DNA of 64,000 bases from Halomonas campaniensis (GCF_002211105.1 NZ_JPUA01000034.1:484053-548052), one strand, 5' to 3'. Positions 35,122 to 44,015 are shown, numbered from the stretch's first letter. The notes: generated by a model from the letters alone, not told the origin. Made by a program: numbers and translations.

Positions 35122-37839
35122 ATGACTCAGGCCAAAACCACATGCCCCTACTGCGGCGTCGGCTGTGGCGTGACGGCAACCGTTGAAGCGGGCACGCTGA
35201 GCGCTGTCGAGGGCGACCGCGAGCATCCGGCGAACTTCGGGCGGCTGTGTGTCAAAGGTTCTGCGCTACATGAAACCTTGGGGAATCAAGGGCGGCTGAC
35301 TCACCCTCGCGTTGATGGTGTTGAGGTCTCCTGGGACACCGCCTTAAGCACTACTGCCGAGCGTTTAAACGCCCTGCGCACTGAACATGGCAATCACAGC
35401 GTGGCCGCGTATCTCTCCGGCCAACTGCTTACCGAAGATTACTATGTGGCCAATAAGCTGTTTAAAGGCTTTTTAGGCACGCCTCATTTAGATACTAACT
35501 CGAGGCTGTGCATGGCCTCAGCGGTGGTTGGCTACAAGCGCGCCTTCGGTGCCGATGCGGTGCCGTGTAACTACGAGGATATGGAAGAGGCGGAACTGAT
35601 CGTGTTGGTGGGTTCCAACCTGGCCTGGAATCACCCGGTGCTCTACCAGCGCATTAAAGTGGCGAAAGAGCGCAATCCGCTGATGCGTTTGGTGGTGATC
35701 GACCCCCGTGTGACCGATAGCTGCGAAATCGCCGACCTGTACCTGGGGATCAAGCCTGGCAGCGATGCTTACCTGTTTAACGGCCTGCTGGCGTGGATGG
35801 CGCAGCGCCGCAGGCTCGATACTCTCTACCTTGAGCGCCACACGGAAGGGTTTGACGATGCTCTGGCGGCGGCGCAGCAAACCGCGGGTTCGGTGGCGGA
35901 GGTAGCGGCGGCCTGTGATGTCGACCCCGAGCGCCTGGAAACCTTTTATTACTGGTTCGCCAGTCAGTTGCATGTGGTCACCCTTTACTCCCAGGGCGTT
36001 AACCAATCTGCCAGCGGTACCGATAAGTGCAACGCGATTATTAACTGCCACTTGGCGGGCGGCAAAATCGGCTTGCCGGGGGCGGGGCCGTTCTCGATTA
36101 CCGGCCAGCCCAACGCCATGGGTGGCCGCGAAGTAGGCGGGCTGGCCAACCAGCTAGCCGCGCATATGGATTACCACACTCCAGGCGCCCTCGATCTGGT
36201 CAGCCGCTTCTGGGCTACCGACAGCCTTACACCTATCCTGCCGGAAGGGCCGGGTTATAAAGCGGTGGAGCTGTTTGACGCCATTGAGCGTGGCGAGATA
36301 AAAGCGCTGTGGGTGATGGCCACCAACCCCGCCATTAGCCTGCCCGATGCCGCACGGGTGCGCACCGCGCTGGAGAGGTGTCCGCTGGTGATTGTTTCCG
36401 AGTGCGCCGCCCATACCGATCTGCTGCCTTACGCGGATATCGTGTTGCCTGCCTCGGGGTGGTCGGAGAAAGATGGCACCGTGACTAACTCCGAGCGGCG
36501 CATTTCTCGCCAGCGGGGCATGCTGCCACCGCCGGGTGAAGCCCGCCATGATTGGTGGATAATGTGTGAGGTGGCGAAACGACTTGGGTTTACCGAGGCG
36601 TTTAACTACACGCACCCCTGGGAGATTTTCGACGAGCACGCCCAGCTCTCCGGGTTTGAAAACGGTGCCGCCACCGGCAGTCCAAAACGGCTGTTTGATA
36701 TATCGGGATTGGTGGGCCTGGGCCGAGATGACTACGACGCCTTGGCCCCCATTCAATGGCCGGTCACAAAGGCCGCTCCCCATGGTACGGCACGGCTGTT
36801 TGAGGATGGCGAATTTGCCACAGAGAATGGTCGTGCCAAGCTGCTGGCAATCCATCCTCAAGGGCCTGAACAGGCGCTGAGTGCCGCCTACCCGCTACGG
36901 CTGAATACCGGCCGGATACGCGATCAGTGGCACACCATGACCCGCACCGCACGTTCACCACGGTTAATGAACCACCGCGCTGAACCCTTTATGGACGTGC
37001 ACCCAGACGATGCCCACAGCGCCGGTGTTACCGATCAGGGGCTAGCAGTCCTAACCGCCGCAAAAGGGGAGTTTCGCGCCAGGGTGCGGGTCTCCAATGC
37101 CCAGCGCCGCGGTGAGGTCTTCGTACCCATCCACTGGAGTGACTGCTTCACCCAGCAGGCCAGAAGCAGCGCGCTGATCGACAGTATTACCGACCCGCTC
37201 TCCGGTCAGCCGGAATCGAAGCACGGCGCCGTGGCGCTGGCGCCTCTGGCTACCGATTGGCAGGCCACCCTGCTGGTCGCCGAAGGGGCAGCAGAATCAA
37301 CACCGTGGTGCAGCATTGCCTACTGGACACGCATCCCCATGCGCGGCTGCCAACGCTGGCAGCTTGCCAATACGCAGTCGGTTAGTGACTGGCTGGCGCA
37401 GTTGAGAACGTGGCTGCCCGGCGATGTATCGGTCGTTAGCCAAGACCCCACTACCGGACGGCTGCGCGCTGCCTGCGTGGAGAACGGTCAGTTGCGCTGG
37501 TGGTTGATGGTCGGCCCACCCAAAGAGTTGCCAGGGTTAGCGTGGCTGGAAACGCGTTTTAACGAGGCGGAGCTGAGCGATAGCCACCGCCGCCGCCTAT
37601 TGGCCGGCTGCGACGACGGCGCCGCGGATACCGGCCCGGTGGTATGCAGTTGCCACCAGGTGGGCCAAACCACCATCGTCAATGCCATCCGCGAGGGCGA
37701 CACCAGCGTAGAAGCGTTGGGCGCCAGGCTTGCTTGCGGCACCCAGTGCGGTAGCTGTATTCCCGAATTGAAATCACTTATTGAAGAGGAGCGGCCCAAT
37801 GCCCGCACTAAGCAACCCCTTGCTACTGAAGTGGTTTAA
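35122..37839 (+). CDS. nasA: Assimilatory nitrate reductase catalytic subunit NasA
   Basis: It reduces nitrate to nitrite in the cytoplasm with a molybdenum bis-MGD centre. 905 residues. The N-terminal [4Fe-4S] site is CPYCGVGCGV...GRLCVKG, followed by the molybdopterin oxidoreductase domains (for example SRLCMASAVVGYKRAFG, and TGRIRDQWHTMTRTARSPRL in the C-terminal dinucleotide-binding domain). A C-terminal BFD-like [2Fe-2S] domain (CSCHQVG...CGTQCGSCIPELK) matches electron input from an NAD(P)H flavoprotein. GAGGAG precedes the ATG. It overlaps cobA by 41 bp. Confidence 0.96.
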   Translation: MTQAKTTCPYCGVGCGVTATVEAGTLSAVEGDREHPANFGRLCVKGSALHETLGNQGRLTHPRVDGVEVSWDTALSTTAERLNALRTEHGNHSVAAYLSGQLLTEDYYVANKLFKGFLGTPHLDTNSRLCMASAVVGYKRAFGADAVPCNYEDMEEAELIVLVGSNLAWNHPVLYQRIKVAKERNPLMRLVVIDPRVTDSCEIADLYLGIKPGSDAYLFNGLLAWMAQRRRLDTLYLERHTEGFDDALAAAQQTAGSVAEVAAACDVDPERLETFYYWFASQLHVVTLYSQGVNQSASGTDKCNAIINCHLAGGKIGLPGAGPFSITGQPNAMGGREVGGLANQLAAHMDYHTPGALDLVSRFWATDSLTPILPEGPGYKAVELFDAIERGEIKALWVMATNPAISLPDAARVRTALERCPLVIVSECAAHTDLLPYADIVLPASGWSEKDGTVTNSERRISRQRGMLPPPGEARHDWWIMCEVAKRLGFTEAFNYTHPWEIFDEHAQLSGFENGAATGSPKRLFDISGLVGLGRDDYDALAPIQWPVTKAAPHGTARLFEDGEFATENGRAKLLAIHPQGPEQALSAAYPLRLNTGRIRDQWHTMTRTARSPRLMNHRAEPFMDVHPDDAHSAGVTDQGLAVLTAAKGEFRARVRVSNAQRRGEVFVPIHWSDCFTQQARSSALIDSITDPLSGQPESKHGAVALAPLATDWQATLLVAEGAAESTPWCSIAYWTRIPMRGCQRWQLANTQSVSDWLAQLRTWLPGDVSVVSQDPTTGRLRAACVENGQLRWWLMVGPPKELPGLAWLETRFNEAELSDSHRRRLLAGCDDGAADTGPVVCSCHQVGQTTIVNAIREGDTSVEALGARLACGTQCGSCIPELKSLIEEERPNARTKQPLATEVV

Positions 37840-38698
37840 CGCCTTTATGCGGTTATCGCACCGCGCGCTAACGCCGTTGGTTCAGCAGGCTGCAGACATA
37901 CGTTTGCCACTGCGCGGCGAATGCCGCGCCGAGCAGGTTTACTTGGTCGGCGCAGGCAGCGGCGATGCAGAGCTGTTAACCCTCAAGGCTGCACGCTTAC
38001 TTATGCAGGCGGACGCCGTGGTGTATGACCGCTTGGTAGGTGATGACGTGCTGGCGCTGATTCCTAGCAGCAGCGAGCGCTACTACGTGGGTAAAGCCCG
38101 TGGTCACCACAGTGTACCCCAGGCGGAAATTGGTGCGCTGATGGTAAAACTCGCCCGCGAGGGTAAATCAGTGGTGCGCCTGAAGGGTGGTGACCCGGCG
38201 GTGTTTGCGCGGATGGGCGAGGAGCTGGATGCCCTGGCCGCTGCCGAGATCCGCGCTGCCATTGTGCCAGGGATTACCGCGGCCTCTGCCGCCGCTGCCT
38301 GCATGGGTATTCCGCTCACCGACCGTGGTCATGCCCAGCAACTACGCTTTGTGACTGCCCAGCTCTGCCGCGAAGACGGCACGCCGGATTGGGCATCACT
38401 GGCGCGCAAGGATGAAACCCTGGTGTTTTATATGGGGCTTTCAAAAGTGAGCGCAATTTGTCATGGCCTGCGCCAGGCAGGTCTGCCGGATGAGTGGCCG
38501 ATCATGCTGGTGGCCAATGCCAGCCAGCGTGAGCAGCAGTCGCTGGTGGGCTCGCTGGCGGATATGCCCGAGAGGCTCGCCGCCACTCCCTTGCCATCTC
38601 CCTGCTTGATTGTGGTGGGCAGCGTGGTGCAAAGAGTTGCCACAACGCCCGCTACCCTTGCCACCAATTTCTTCTCTGCACAGCAAACCATGCCTTAG
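37799..38698 (+). CDS. cobA: Uroporphyrinogen-III C-methyltransferase (sirohaem synthesis)
   Basis: It methylates uroporphyrinogen III twice to precorrin-2, the first step to the sirohaem used by NirB. About 299 residues with the SAM-binding start VYLVGAGSGDAELLTLKAARLL, VVRLKGGDPAVFARMGEE and the central PGITAASAAAACMGIPLTDR. There is no fused dehydrogenase/chelatase domain, so those steps must be encoded elsewhere. The ATG at 37799, with GAGGAG upstream, lies inside the 3' end of nasA. A strong hairpin covers the stop. Confidence 0.93.
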   Translation: MPALSNPLLLKWFNAFMRLSHRALTPLVQQAADIRLPLRGECRAEQVYLVGAGSGDAELLTLKAARLLMQADAVVYDRLVGDDVLALIPSSSERYYVGKARGHHSVPQAEIGALMVKLAREGKSVVRLKGGDPAVFARMGEELDALAAAEIRAAIVPGITAASAAAACMGIPLTDRGHAQQLRFVTAQLCREDGTPDWASLARKDETLVFYMGLSKVSAICHGLRQAGLPDEWPIMLVANASQREQQSLVGSLADMPERLAATPLPSPCLIVVGSVVQRVATTPATLATNFFSAQQTMP

Positions 38699-38716
38699 CG
38701 GCAGGGTTTGCTGTGC
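38678..38716 (+). terminator. Hairpin over the cobA stop codon
   Basis: GCACAGCAAACC and GGTTTGCTGTGC form a 12-bp perfect stem enclosing the cobA stop, followed by GCGTTTTA. It may be a partial terminator or a processing site before nirC. Confidence 0.5.
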
Positions 38717-38775
38717 GCGTTTTACGCTGCTGACCCTACTGTCCCTTTAAATCCACAACAAAGGAAACGCTCTCT

Positions 38776-39585
38776 ATGTCCTACTTATTGCCTGCCGAAT
38801 TTGCCACCAAGATGGTCGATGCTGGCGAAGCCAAGCTGCATATGTCTACCCGCGATGCGCTGATTCGCGCCTTTATGGCGGGAGCCATTTTGGCTATTGC
38901 GGCGGTGTTTGCGGTGACCGTAGCAGTGCAAACCGGCTATCCGATTATCGGCGCTATCCTGTTTCCGGTGGGTTTTTCGATACTCTATTTAATGGGGTTT
39001 GATTTGTTGACCGGGGTGTTTGTGTTAACCCCTTTGGCATGGCTGGATAGGCGGCCTGGGGTGACGATTAAGCGTATTCTCAAGCACTGGGGCATTGTGT
39101 TTGTCGGTAATTTTGGCGGGGCATTAACGGTTGCCTTTCTCATGGCGATTGTCTTTACCTACGGCTTTAGCACCGAACCCAGCGAAGTGGGGCGGGTGAT
39201 TGGTGAAGTGGGTGAAGGGCGCACCGTGGGTTATAAAGAGTATGGTGCTGGTGGTATGGCGACAATTTTTATTCGTGGCGTATTGTGTAACTGGATGGTC
39301 TCCCTAGGCGTGGTGGGCGCAATGATCTCCACCACGGTGAGCGGTAAGGTGATTGCCATGTGGATGCCGATCATGCTGTTCTTCGGCATGGGCTTCGAGC
39401 ACTCGGTGGTCAACATGTTCCTGTTCCCCTCTGGGCTGATGATGGGGGGTAATTTCTCGATTATGGATTACCTGATCTGGAATGAAATTCCGGTAGTGCT
39501 GGGTAACTTGATCGGTGGTTTGGCATTAACAGGTCTCACGCTCTACACCACGCACGTACGTACCGCGCCCCAGAAAGCTTTATAG
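38776..39585 (+). CDS. Formate/nitrite transporter family channel (NirC-like)
   Basis: 269 residues with six membrane segments and FNT motifs (FMAGAILAIAAVFAV, GVLCNWMVSLGVV, FGMGFEHSVVNMFLFPSGLM). Its place after nasA-cobA suggests nitrite movement across the inner membrane. An extended loop of about 30 residues (STEPSEVGRVIGEVGEGR) between segments 3 and 4 is longer than I remember for NirC. AAGGA precedes the ATG. Confidence 0.88.
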   Translation: MSYLLPAEFATKMVDAGEAKLHMSTRDALIRAFMAGAILAIAAVFAVTVAVQTGYPIIGAILFPVGFSILYLMGFDLLTGVFVLTPLAWLDRRPGVTIKRILKHWGIVFVGNFGGALTVAFLMAIVFTYGFSTEPSEVGRVIGEVGEGRTVGYKEYGAGGMATIFIRGVLCNWMVSLGVVGAMISTTVSGKVIAMWMPIMLFFGMGFEHSVVNMFLFPSGLMMGGNFSIMDYLIWNEIPVVLGNLIGGLALTGLTLYTTHVRTAPQKAL

Positions 39586-39658
39586 ATGAAGAAATTAAAT
39601 GCCAAGCTTTCGCTACTGTGAAGCCCTAGGTTGATGATAAACATCGGAGCTTAGTCGA

Positions 39659-39756
39659 GGTCGGAATCAACCCGTAGCGGGGGTCTTTCGCCATGGATGG
39701 CGAAAGTAGCGCCCATGGATGGGTCTACAGCGCCCCCGCGTAGGGTTGTTCCGACC
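39659..39756. repeat. Nested palindromic element with two ATGGAT-loop hairpins
   Basis: The outer arms GGTCGGAA and TTCCGACC enclose GCGGGGG/CCCCCGC, and inside lie two hairpins: CTTTCGCCATGGATGGCGAAAG (39685-39706) in two 11-base halves, and CCCATGGATGGG (39712-39723). The layered symmetry suggests an extragenic repeat or structured 5' RNA of the downstream kinase gene. Confidence 0.6.
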
Positions 39757-39801
39757 GTTTGCAATGTTCGCTCCGGCGGAGGCTTTTTTAGGGGAAGTAT
39801 A

Positions 39802-41517
39802 ATGGCAGCGCTGACCATTTCGCTCGGCCAGCACTCTGATAAAGGGCGCAAGCCAAGCAATCAGGATTTTTACGGCGCTTATCTACCCAGCGACCCCCAG
39901 CGCGCCACCAAAGGCATTGCGATCGCGTTAGCGGATGGGATCAGCAGCAGCGAAGTGAGCCGGGAAGCGAGCGAAGCAGCAGTAGGCGGGTTTTTAACAG
40001 ACTACTATGCCACCCCGGCTACCTGGGCGGTTAAAACCTCGGCCCAGCGGGTACTGCAAGCCACCAATGCATGGCTTTACGCCCAAACCCGGCAAAGCCA
40101 GTACCGCTACAACCTGGATCGCGGCTATGTGTGTACCCTGAGCGCGATGGTGATTAAATCCACCACTGCGCACCTGTTTCACGTTGGTGATAGCCGTATC
40201 TATCAGCTCGCCGGCAATACGCTGGAGCCGCTGACCGAGGATCATCGCTTCTGGGCATCCCAGGAAGTCAGCCATTTAAGCCGCGCCATGGGAGCCAGCC
40301 AGCACCTGGAGTTGGATTATTGCGCCGTATCGCTGAGTATTGGCGATGTGTTTGTACTCACTACCGACGGCGTTTACGAATGGCTAACCGGCGCTGAAAT
40401 GGCCGCGCTGATTCACACCCATTGGGGCGATCTCGATGCGGCGGCTGAGGCGCTAATCGCGGCTGCCATCGATCGTGGAAGTGATGACAACCTCACCGTG
40501 CAAATTGTGCGCATTGATTCGCTGCCTGAGCGCCACGCTAATGAACTCTACGCGGCGCTGAGCACCCTGCCGTCACCGTCTGAGTTGCGCGCAGGAAGCG
40601 AGCTGGACGGCTACCGCATTGTGCGACAACTGCATGCCAGCAGCCGCAGCCATGTCTATCTGGCGGAAGAGGTAGCGAGTGGCGAGAAGGTGGCACTTAA
40701 AACCCTCTCAACCGAGCTAAGCCAAGACCCGGCGAGTATCGAGCGGTTCGTGCGTGAAGAGTGGATTGCACGGCGTATCGATAATCAGCACGTACTCAAA
40801 GCCCCCGCCCAAGAGCGGCCTCGCCACTATCTTTATACTGTGCTGGCGTATATAGAAGGGCAAACCCTGACCCAGTGGATGCGCGACCACCCCAACGCCG
40901 AATTAGCTAGCGTACGCCCCATCGTCGAGCAGATCGCCAAGGGGCTGCGCGCCTTTCATCGTCTGGAAATGCTCCATCAAGATTTGCGCCCCGATAACGT
41001 CATGATCGATAGCCACGGCACGGTAAAGCTGATTGATTTCGGCGCTGCCAAGGTGGCGGGCATTGCCGAAGAGGTCAATGCGACTAGCGACGATATTCTA
41101 GGTACTGCCCAGTACACCGCGCCGGAGTATTTTCTGGGTGAAGGTGGCACGCCCCGTTCGGATCAGTACTCACTGGCGGTGATCACCTATCAGATGCTAA
41201 CCGGCACACTGCCCTATGGCACCGAGGTGGCCAAAACCCGCACTCGGGCAGCGCAGCATAAGCTTGCCTACCAATCGGCGCTTAGCGAGAACCGTGAACT
41301 GCCTGCCTGGGTAGATGAGGTGCTCAAAAAGGCCCTTCATCCCAATCCTCACAAACGTTTTCCGGCCCTTTCGGAGTTTATTTTCGAGCTGCGCTCGCCA
41401 AGCCAAGAAATGCTTAAACGCGCGCAGTTACCGCTGCTGGAGCGTGACCCGGTGCTGTTTTGGCAGGGCGTGTCGCTGATCCTGACGCTAGTGGTTATCT
41501 TCCTGCTAGTGCGTTGA
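39802..41517 (+). CDS. PP2C phosphatase-Ser/Thr kinase fusion protein, membrane-tethered
   Basis: 571 residues from the ATG at 39802 (AGGGGA upstream; the frame upstream to 39697 runs through the palindromic element). Residues 1-240 are a PP2C phosphatase (ALADGISSS, HVGDSRIYQL, LTTDGVYEW, SDDNLTVQIVRI). Residues about 270-535 are a Hanks-type kinase with K300 in VALK, H392-Q393-D394 in LHQDLRPDN, D412 in DFG, and APEY. The C-terminus is one membrane helix (LILTLVVIFLLV). The glycine loop is degenerate (HASSRSHVYLAE). I recall a related kinase beside nitrite reductase genes in Pseudomonas aeruginosa (PA1782), so the pairing is probably functional. Confidence 0.9.
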   Translation: MAALTISLGQHSDKGRKPSNQDFYGAYLPSDPQRATKGIAIALADGISSSEVSREASEAAVGGFLTDYYATPATWAVKTSAQRVLQATNAWLYAQTRQSQYRYNLDRGYVCTLSAMVIKSTTAHLFHVGDSRIYQLAGNTLEPLTEDHRFWASQEVSHLSRAMGASQHLELDYCAVSLSIGDVFVLTTDGVYEWLTGAEMAALIHTHWGDLDAAAEALIAAAIDRGSDDNLTVQIVRIDSLPERHANELYAALSTLPSPSELRAGSELDGYRIVRQLHASSRSHVYLAEEVASGEKVALKTLSTELSQDPASIERFVREEWIARRIDNQHVLKAPAQERPRHYLYTVLAYIEGQTLTQWMRDHPNAELASVRPIVEQIAKGLRAFHRLEMLHQDLRPDNVMIDSHGTVKLIDFGAAKVAGIAEEVNATSDDILGTAQYTAPEYFLGEGGTPRSDQYSLAVITYQMLTGTLPYGTEVAKTRTRAAQHKLAYQSALSENRELPAWVDEVLKKALHPNPHKRFPALSEFIFELRSPSQEMLKRAQLPLLERDPVLFWQGVSLILTLVVIFLLVR

Positions 41518-41561
41518 TAGCACCGAGGCCGATCAAGAGATAACAAAGAAGGGGGTTGAAG

Positions 41562-41580
41562 TGGGGCATTGACCGCCCCA
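41562..41580 (+). terminator. Weak terminator-like hairpin after the kinase gene
   Basis: TGGGGC and GCCCCA pair around 7 bases; the following sequence is only moderately T-rich. This is weak support. Confidence 0.3.
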
Positions 41581-41616
41581 TGTTAGTTAACACGCTATCA
41601 ATAGAAAAGGATGTTA

Positions 41617-42429
41617 ATGATGCAGAATGTAATGCCTAACCCCGGCTTCGGCACCTTTCGCCTGGAAGGCGATACGCTTAAGCAAAGTATCCACGCAGCG
41701 CTTGAGGCCGGTTACCGGCACATCGACACAGCACAGTTTTATGGCAATGAAAAAGAGGTAGGGGAGGCGATTCGCGACAGCAGCGTGCCACGCAGCGATA
41801 TTTTCCTAACCACCAAGGTGTGGTTCGACAACCTTGAACCTACAACACTCAAAGCCAGCGTGGACGAAAGCCTGCAAAAATTAGGTACCGATTACGTCGA
41901 CCTGCTGCTGATCCACTGGCCGTCCCCAGAGAATGAAGTGCCAATGGTCGATTACCTGACGGCGCTGAAAGAGGTCAAAGCCGAGGGTAAGACGCGCAAT
42001 ATTGGTATTTCCAACTTTACCATCGCCCAGGTGGACGAAGCGGTTAGCATTCTAGGCAAAGGTGAGATTCTTACCAACCAGATCGAAGTTCATCCCTTTT
42101 TACAGAACCGTAAGCTAGCGGAGCACTGCGAGCAGCATGGGATTCAAGTCACCGCCTTTATGCCGCTAGCCGTTGGTAAGGTTATGGATGACTCGACCCT
42201 TAAGCAGATTGCCGACGCATATAACGTCACGCCCGCGCAAATTGCCCTTGCTTGGGTCAATCAGCGCAATATGATTGCAATCCCATCATCGACTAAGGCG
42301 CGAAATATTCAAAGCAACATTGCCGCCTTTGATTTAGCGCTAAGCGACAGTGAAATGTCCGAGATCGCTACGCTTGACCGCAAAGAGCGCATTGCCAACC
42401 CCGACTTTGCACCTGCCTGGGATGAGTAA
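41617..42429 (+). CDS. dkgB: Aldo/keto reductase, DkgB-like
   Basis: About 270 residues. The AKR tetrad is present: Asp in IDTAQFYGNE, Tyr in the same helix start, Lys in TTKVW and His in LIHWPSP. ISNFTIAQ and IPSSTKARN are also present. Long stretches (TLKASVDESLQKLGTDYVDLLLIHWPSP is the longest, given here as one run in several parts) match E. coli DkgB as I recall it, a methylglyoxal and 2,5-diketo-gluconate reductase. AAGG lies 6 bases before the ATG at 41617, the third codon of the open frame. Confidence 0.85.
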   Translation: MMQNVMPNPGFGTFRLEGDTLKQSIHAALEAGYRHIDTAQFYGNEKEVGEAIRDSSVPRSDIFLTTKVWFDNLEPTTLKASVDESLQKLGTDYVDLLLIHWPSPENEVPMVDYLTALKEVKAEGKTRNIGISNFTIAQVDEAVSILGKGEILTNQIEVHPFLQNRKLAEHCEQHGIQVTAFMPLAVGKVMDDSTLKQIADAYNVTPAQIALAWVNQRNMIAIPSSTKARNIQSNIAAFDLALSDSEMSEIATLDRKERIANPDFAPAWDE

Positions 42430-42575
42430 TGGGTATGAATACGCGGGCTGAAGGTACTAAGATTTTTTGCTCGATTTGGAACGCTAGAGAATAGTCTTTG
42501 TCATACTTTGCCACAGTGGGCGCCTGTTTAAAGCGGGCGTCTGTTAAAGGCAGTGTTATACGCCAGGAGAAAACG

Positions 42576-42725
42576 ATGAAACAGCGCAAGATCAAAGATA
42601 ACGCGTTAAAAGCGCAGCTGCGAACGCCGATGTTTAAAATGCAGCAGCAAACGCCGAAAAAAGGTAAAGGCAGCTACTCCCGTAAAGGACGTAACTCCCT
42701 GGGAGGGCATCGCCAAGCCGCCTGA
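42576..42725 (+). CDS. arfA: Alternative ribosome-rescue factor ArfA
   Basis: A 49-residue basic protein, MKQRKIKDNALKAQLRTPMF followed by a tail with KKGKGSYSRKGR. The IKDNA-x-x-A-x-L and KKGKGSYxRKG motifs are diagnostic of ArfA, which recruits RF2 to ribosomes stalled on non-stop mRNA when trans-translation fails. AGGAG precedes the ATG at 42576, so the longer frame from 42498 is not used. The stop codon lies inside a long hairpin. Confidence 0.92.
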   Translation: MKQRKIKDNALKAQLRTPMFKMQQQTPKKGKGSYSRKGRNSLGGHRQAA

Positions 42726-42754
42726 GCTGGCGTTTTGGCGATGCCTTCCCCAGG
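42698..42754 (+). promoter_or_regulatory. Long hairpin across the arfA 3' end (RNase III-type)
   Basis: GGGAGGGCATCGCCAA (42701-42716) pairs with TTGGCGATGCCTTCCC (42735-42750), one mismatch, and CCTGGG/CCCAGG extends the base. The stop codon is in the loop side. In known arfA genes such a hairpin is cleaved so that the message becomes non-stop and its product is tagged by tmRNA. Confidence 0.8.
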
Positions 42755-42801
42755 CATCTCTGCGCAGTATCCCTCATACTGTGCAGACTCCCATCAGTTT
42801 G

Positions 42802-42827
42802 GCCGATCCAATGGATCGGCTTTTTTT
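42802..42827 (+). terminator. Intrinsic terminator downstream of arfA
   Basis: GCCGATCC and GGATCGGC pair around AAT and are followed by seven T. It ends next to the stop of the convergent LysR gene. Confidence 0.92.
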
Positions 42828-42829
42828 AT

Positions 42830-43771
42830 TTATTCCCACTGCACGGCATTGCGGCGCAAAATATCGCAAAAGCCGGTCACCGGTTCGCCATAATATGTAT
42901 CTTTTCGGGTTAATAACCCAAACGGCGAAAGCGTTCTTCCAAGGGTCAGTGGTAGCATCTCAATAAGCCCTATATTGAGGTGATCTCTGAGAACGGATTC
43001 AGCCATTACCAATAGTGCATCGCTTTTTTGTACTAGCTGTAAGGCAGCAAAGATTGAACCACATTCGATGATATCGCGTGGCGACATTAGTCCTTCCATC
43101 TCCAACTCTTTCTCTAGCGCTTGGCGTGCAGGCGTAGTTATCGGTTGAAGTATCCAAGGCCAGTGCTCTAGCAACTGCTCCAGGGGTGGTAAAGGGGCAT
43201 CGGTTAAGGGGTGACCACGGCGTACCACGGTGACCATGTTTTCGTTACCTAATGGCTCAAAATCGAATTGGTTATGCTGAATAGAGGTCGCATAGCGAGC
43301 GATTGCGATATCTACTTTCCCCTGTTCGAGCAGCGCTACTAATTGATCGCTAGTTTCACCCATCAAACGAATTTGTAACATAGGTCGCTGGCGTTTCATC
43401 TCAATGATCGCTTGAGCCACCAAGTCAGGTGCGGCCCCCATAATGGCTCCAACTGTTAACTGCCCGCGTCCACCAAGCTGGTAGCGATGCACTTCTTCGG
43501 CACATCGATCTAAACGGGTTAACGCGTTATCAGCAAATTCCACCAACATTTCGCCCACTTTGGTCGGGCGCATACCCTTTGCCATACGTTCGAATAACTG
43601 GCACGCAAACACCCGCTCAATTTCACTCAGCATACGTGTCGCGGCTGGCTGTGACATATGCATGGCCACGGCAGTTTGGTGTAGGTTGCCCACTTTGCCT
43701 AATGTCGAGAGCATAAGAAGGTGCTTATAACGAAGCCTTGCCACAAGCAATTGAAAGCTTTCCATTCTCAT
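42830..43771 (-). CDS. LysR-family regulator of the rhamnonate unit
   Basis: 313 residues. The N-terminal winged helix (residues about 12-72) has HLLMLSTLGKVGNLHQTAVAMHMSQPAATRMLSEIERVF in two stretches, and the effector domain is of the GbpR type (LTVGAIMGAAPDLVAQAI). GbpR-like proteins often control sugar uptake. It is divergent from rhmD with two LysR-type boxes between them, so it most likely controls the L-rhamnonate operon. The ATG at 43771 or the one two codons later could be the start. Confidence 0.87.
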   Translation of the reverse strand: MRMESFQLLVARLRYKHLLMLSTLGKVGNLHQTAVAMHMSQPAATRMLSEIERVFACQLFERMAKGMRPTKVGEMLVEFADNALTRLDRCAEEVHRYQLGGRGQLTVGAIMGAAPDLVAQAIIEMKRQRPMLQIRLMGETSDQLVALLEQGKVDIAIARYATSIQHNQFDFEPLGNENMVTVVRRGHPLTDAPLPPLEQLLEHWPWILQPITTPARQALEKELEMEGLMSPRDIIECGSIFAALQLVQKSDALLVMAESVLRDHLNIGLIEMLPLTLGRTLSPFGLLTRKDTYYGEPVTGFCDILRRNAVQWE

Positions 43772-43786
43772 CTCTCTGTTGAGTTG

Positions 43787-43801
43787 ATACCTAAACGGTA
43801 T
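43787..43801. promoter_or_regulatory. LysR-type box 1
   Basis: ATACCTAAACGGTAT has perfect ATACC/GGTAT arms around 5 bases and the T-N11-A form. It lies 16 bp before the lysR ATG, as expected for autoregulation. Confidence 0.6.
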
Positions 43802-43907
43802 GGTGTTTGTACTTCAGTTGGCTGTTCGACATTAGTCTAGTTATTTGGATTCTGATTATTAAGCGGTTTAGCGCAAGCTTGCGCCATTGCTGGTTTACCG
43901 GCATCTG

Positions 43908-43922
43908 ATAACTTAAAGGTAT
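43908..43922. promoter_or_regulatory. LysR-type box 2
   Basis: ATAACTTAAAGGTAT agrees with box 1 at 12 of 15 positions. It lies 94 bp before the rhmD ATG, a suitable place for activation. Confidence 0.58.
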
Positions 43923-44015
43923 CGAGACGAACCAGATAATCATTGGCTACCTTGCTCGCTTTTACTTAGAACTTCCTCAACAAGAGTACGTTAACAAGCA
44001 TAGCGAGGAGTAATT

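Noticed and set aside
36154..36861. Minus-strand frame of 235 codons opposite nasA
   Set aside because: It is an antisense shadow of conserved nasA codons; the translation resembles no known protein.
39697..39801. N-terminal extension of the PP2C-kinase protein from 39697
   Set aside because: The extension is encoded by the palindromic element, is Pro/Arg-rich without homology, and the ATG at 39802 has a good ribosome binding site and starts at the phosphatase fold.
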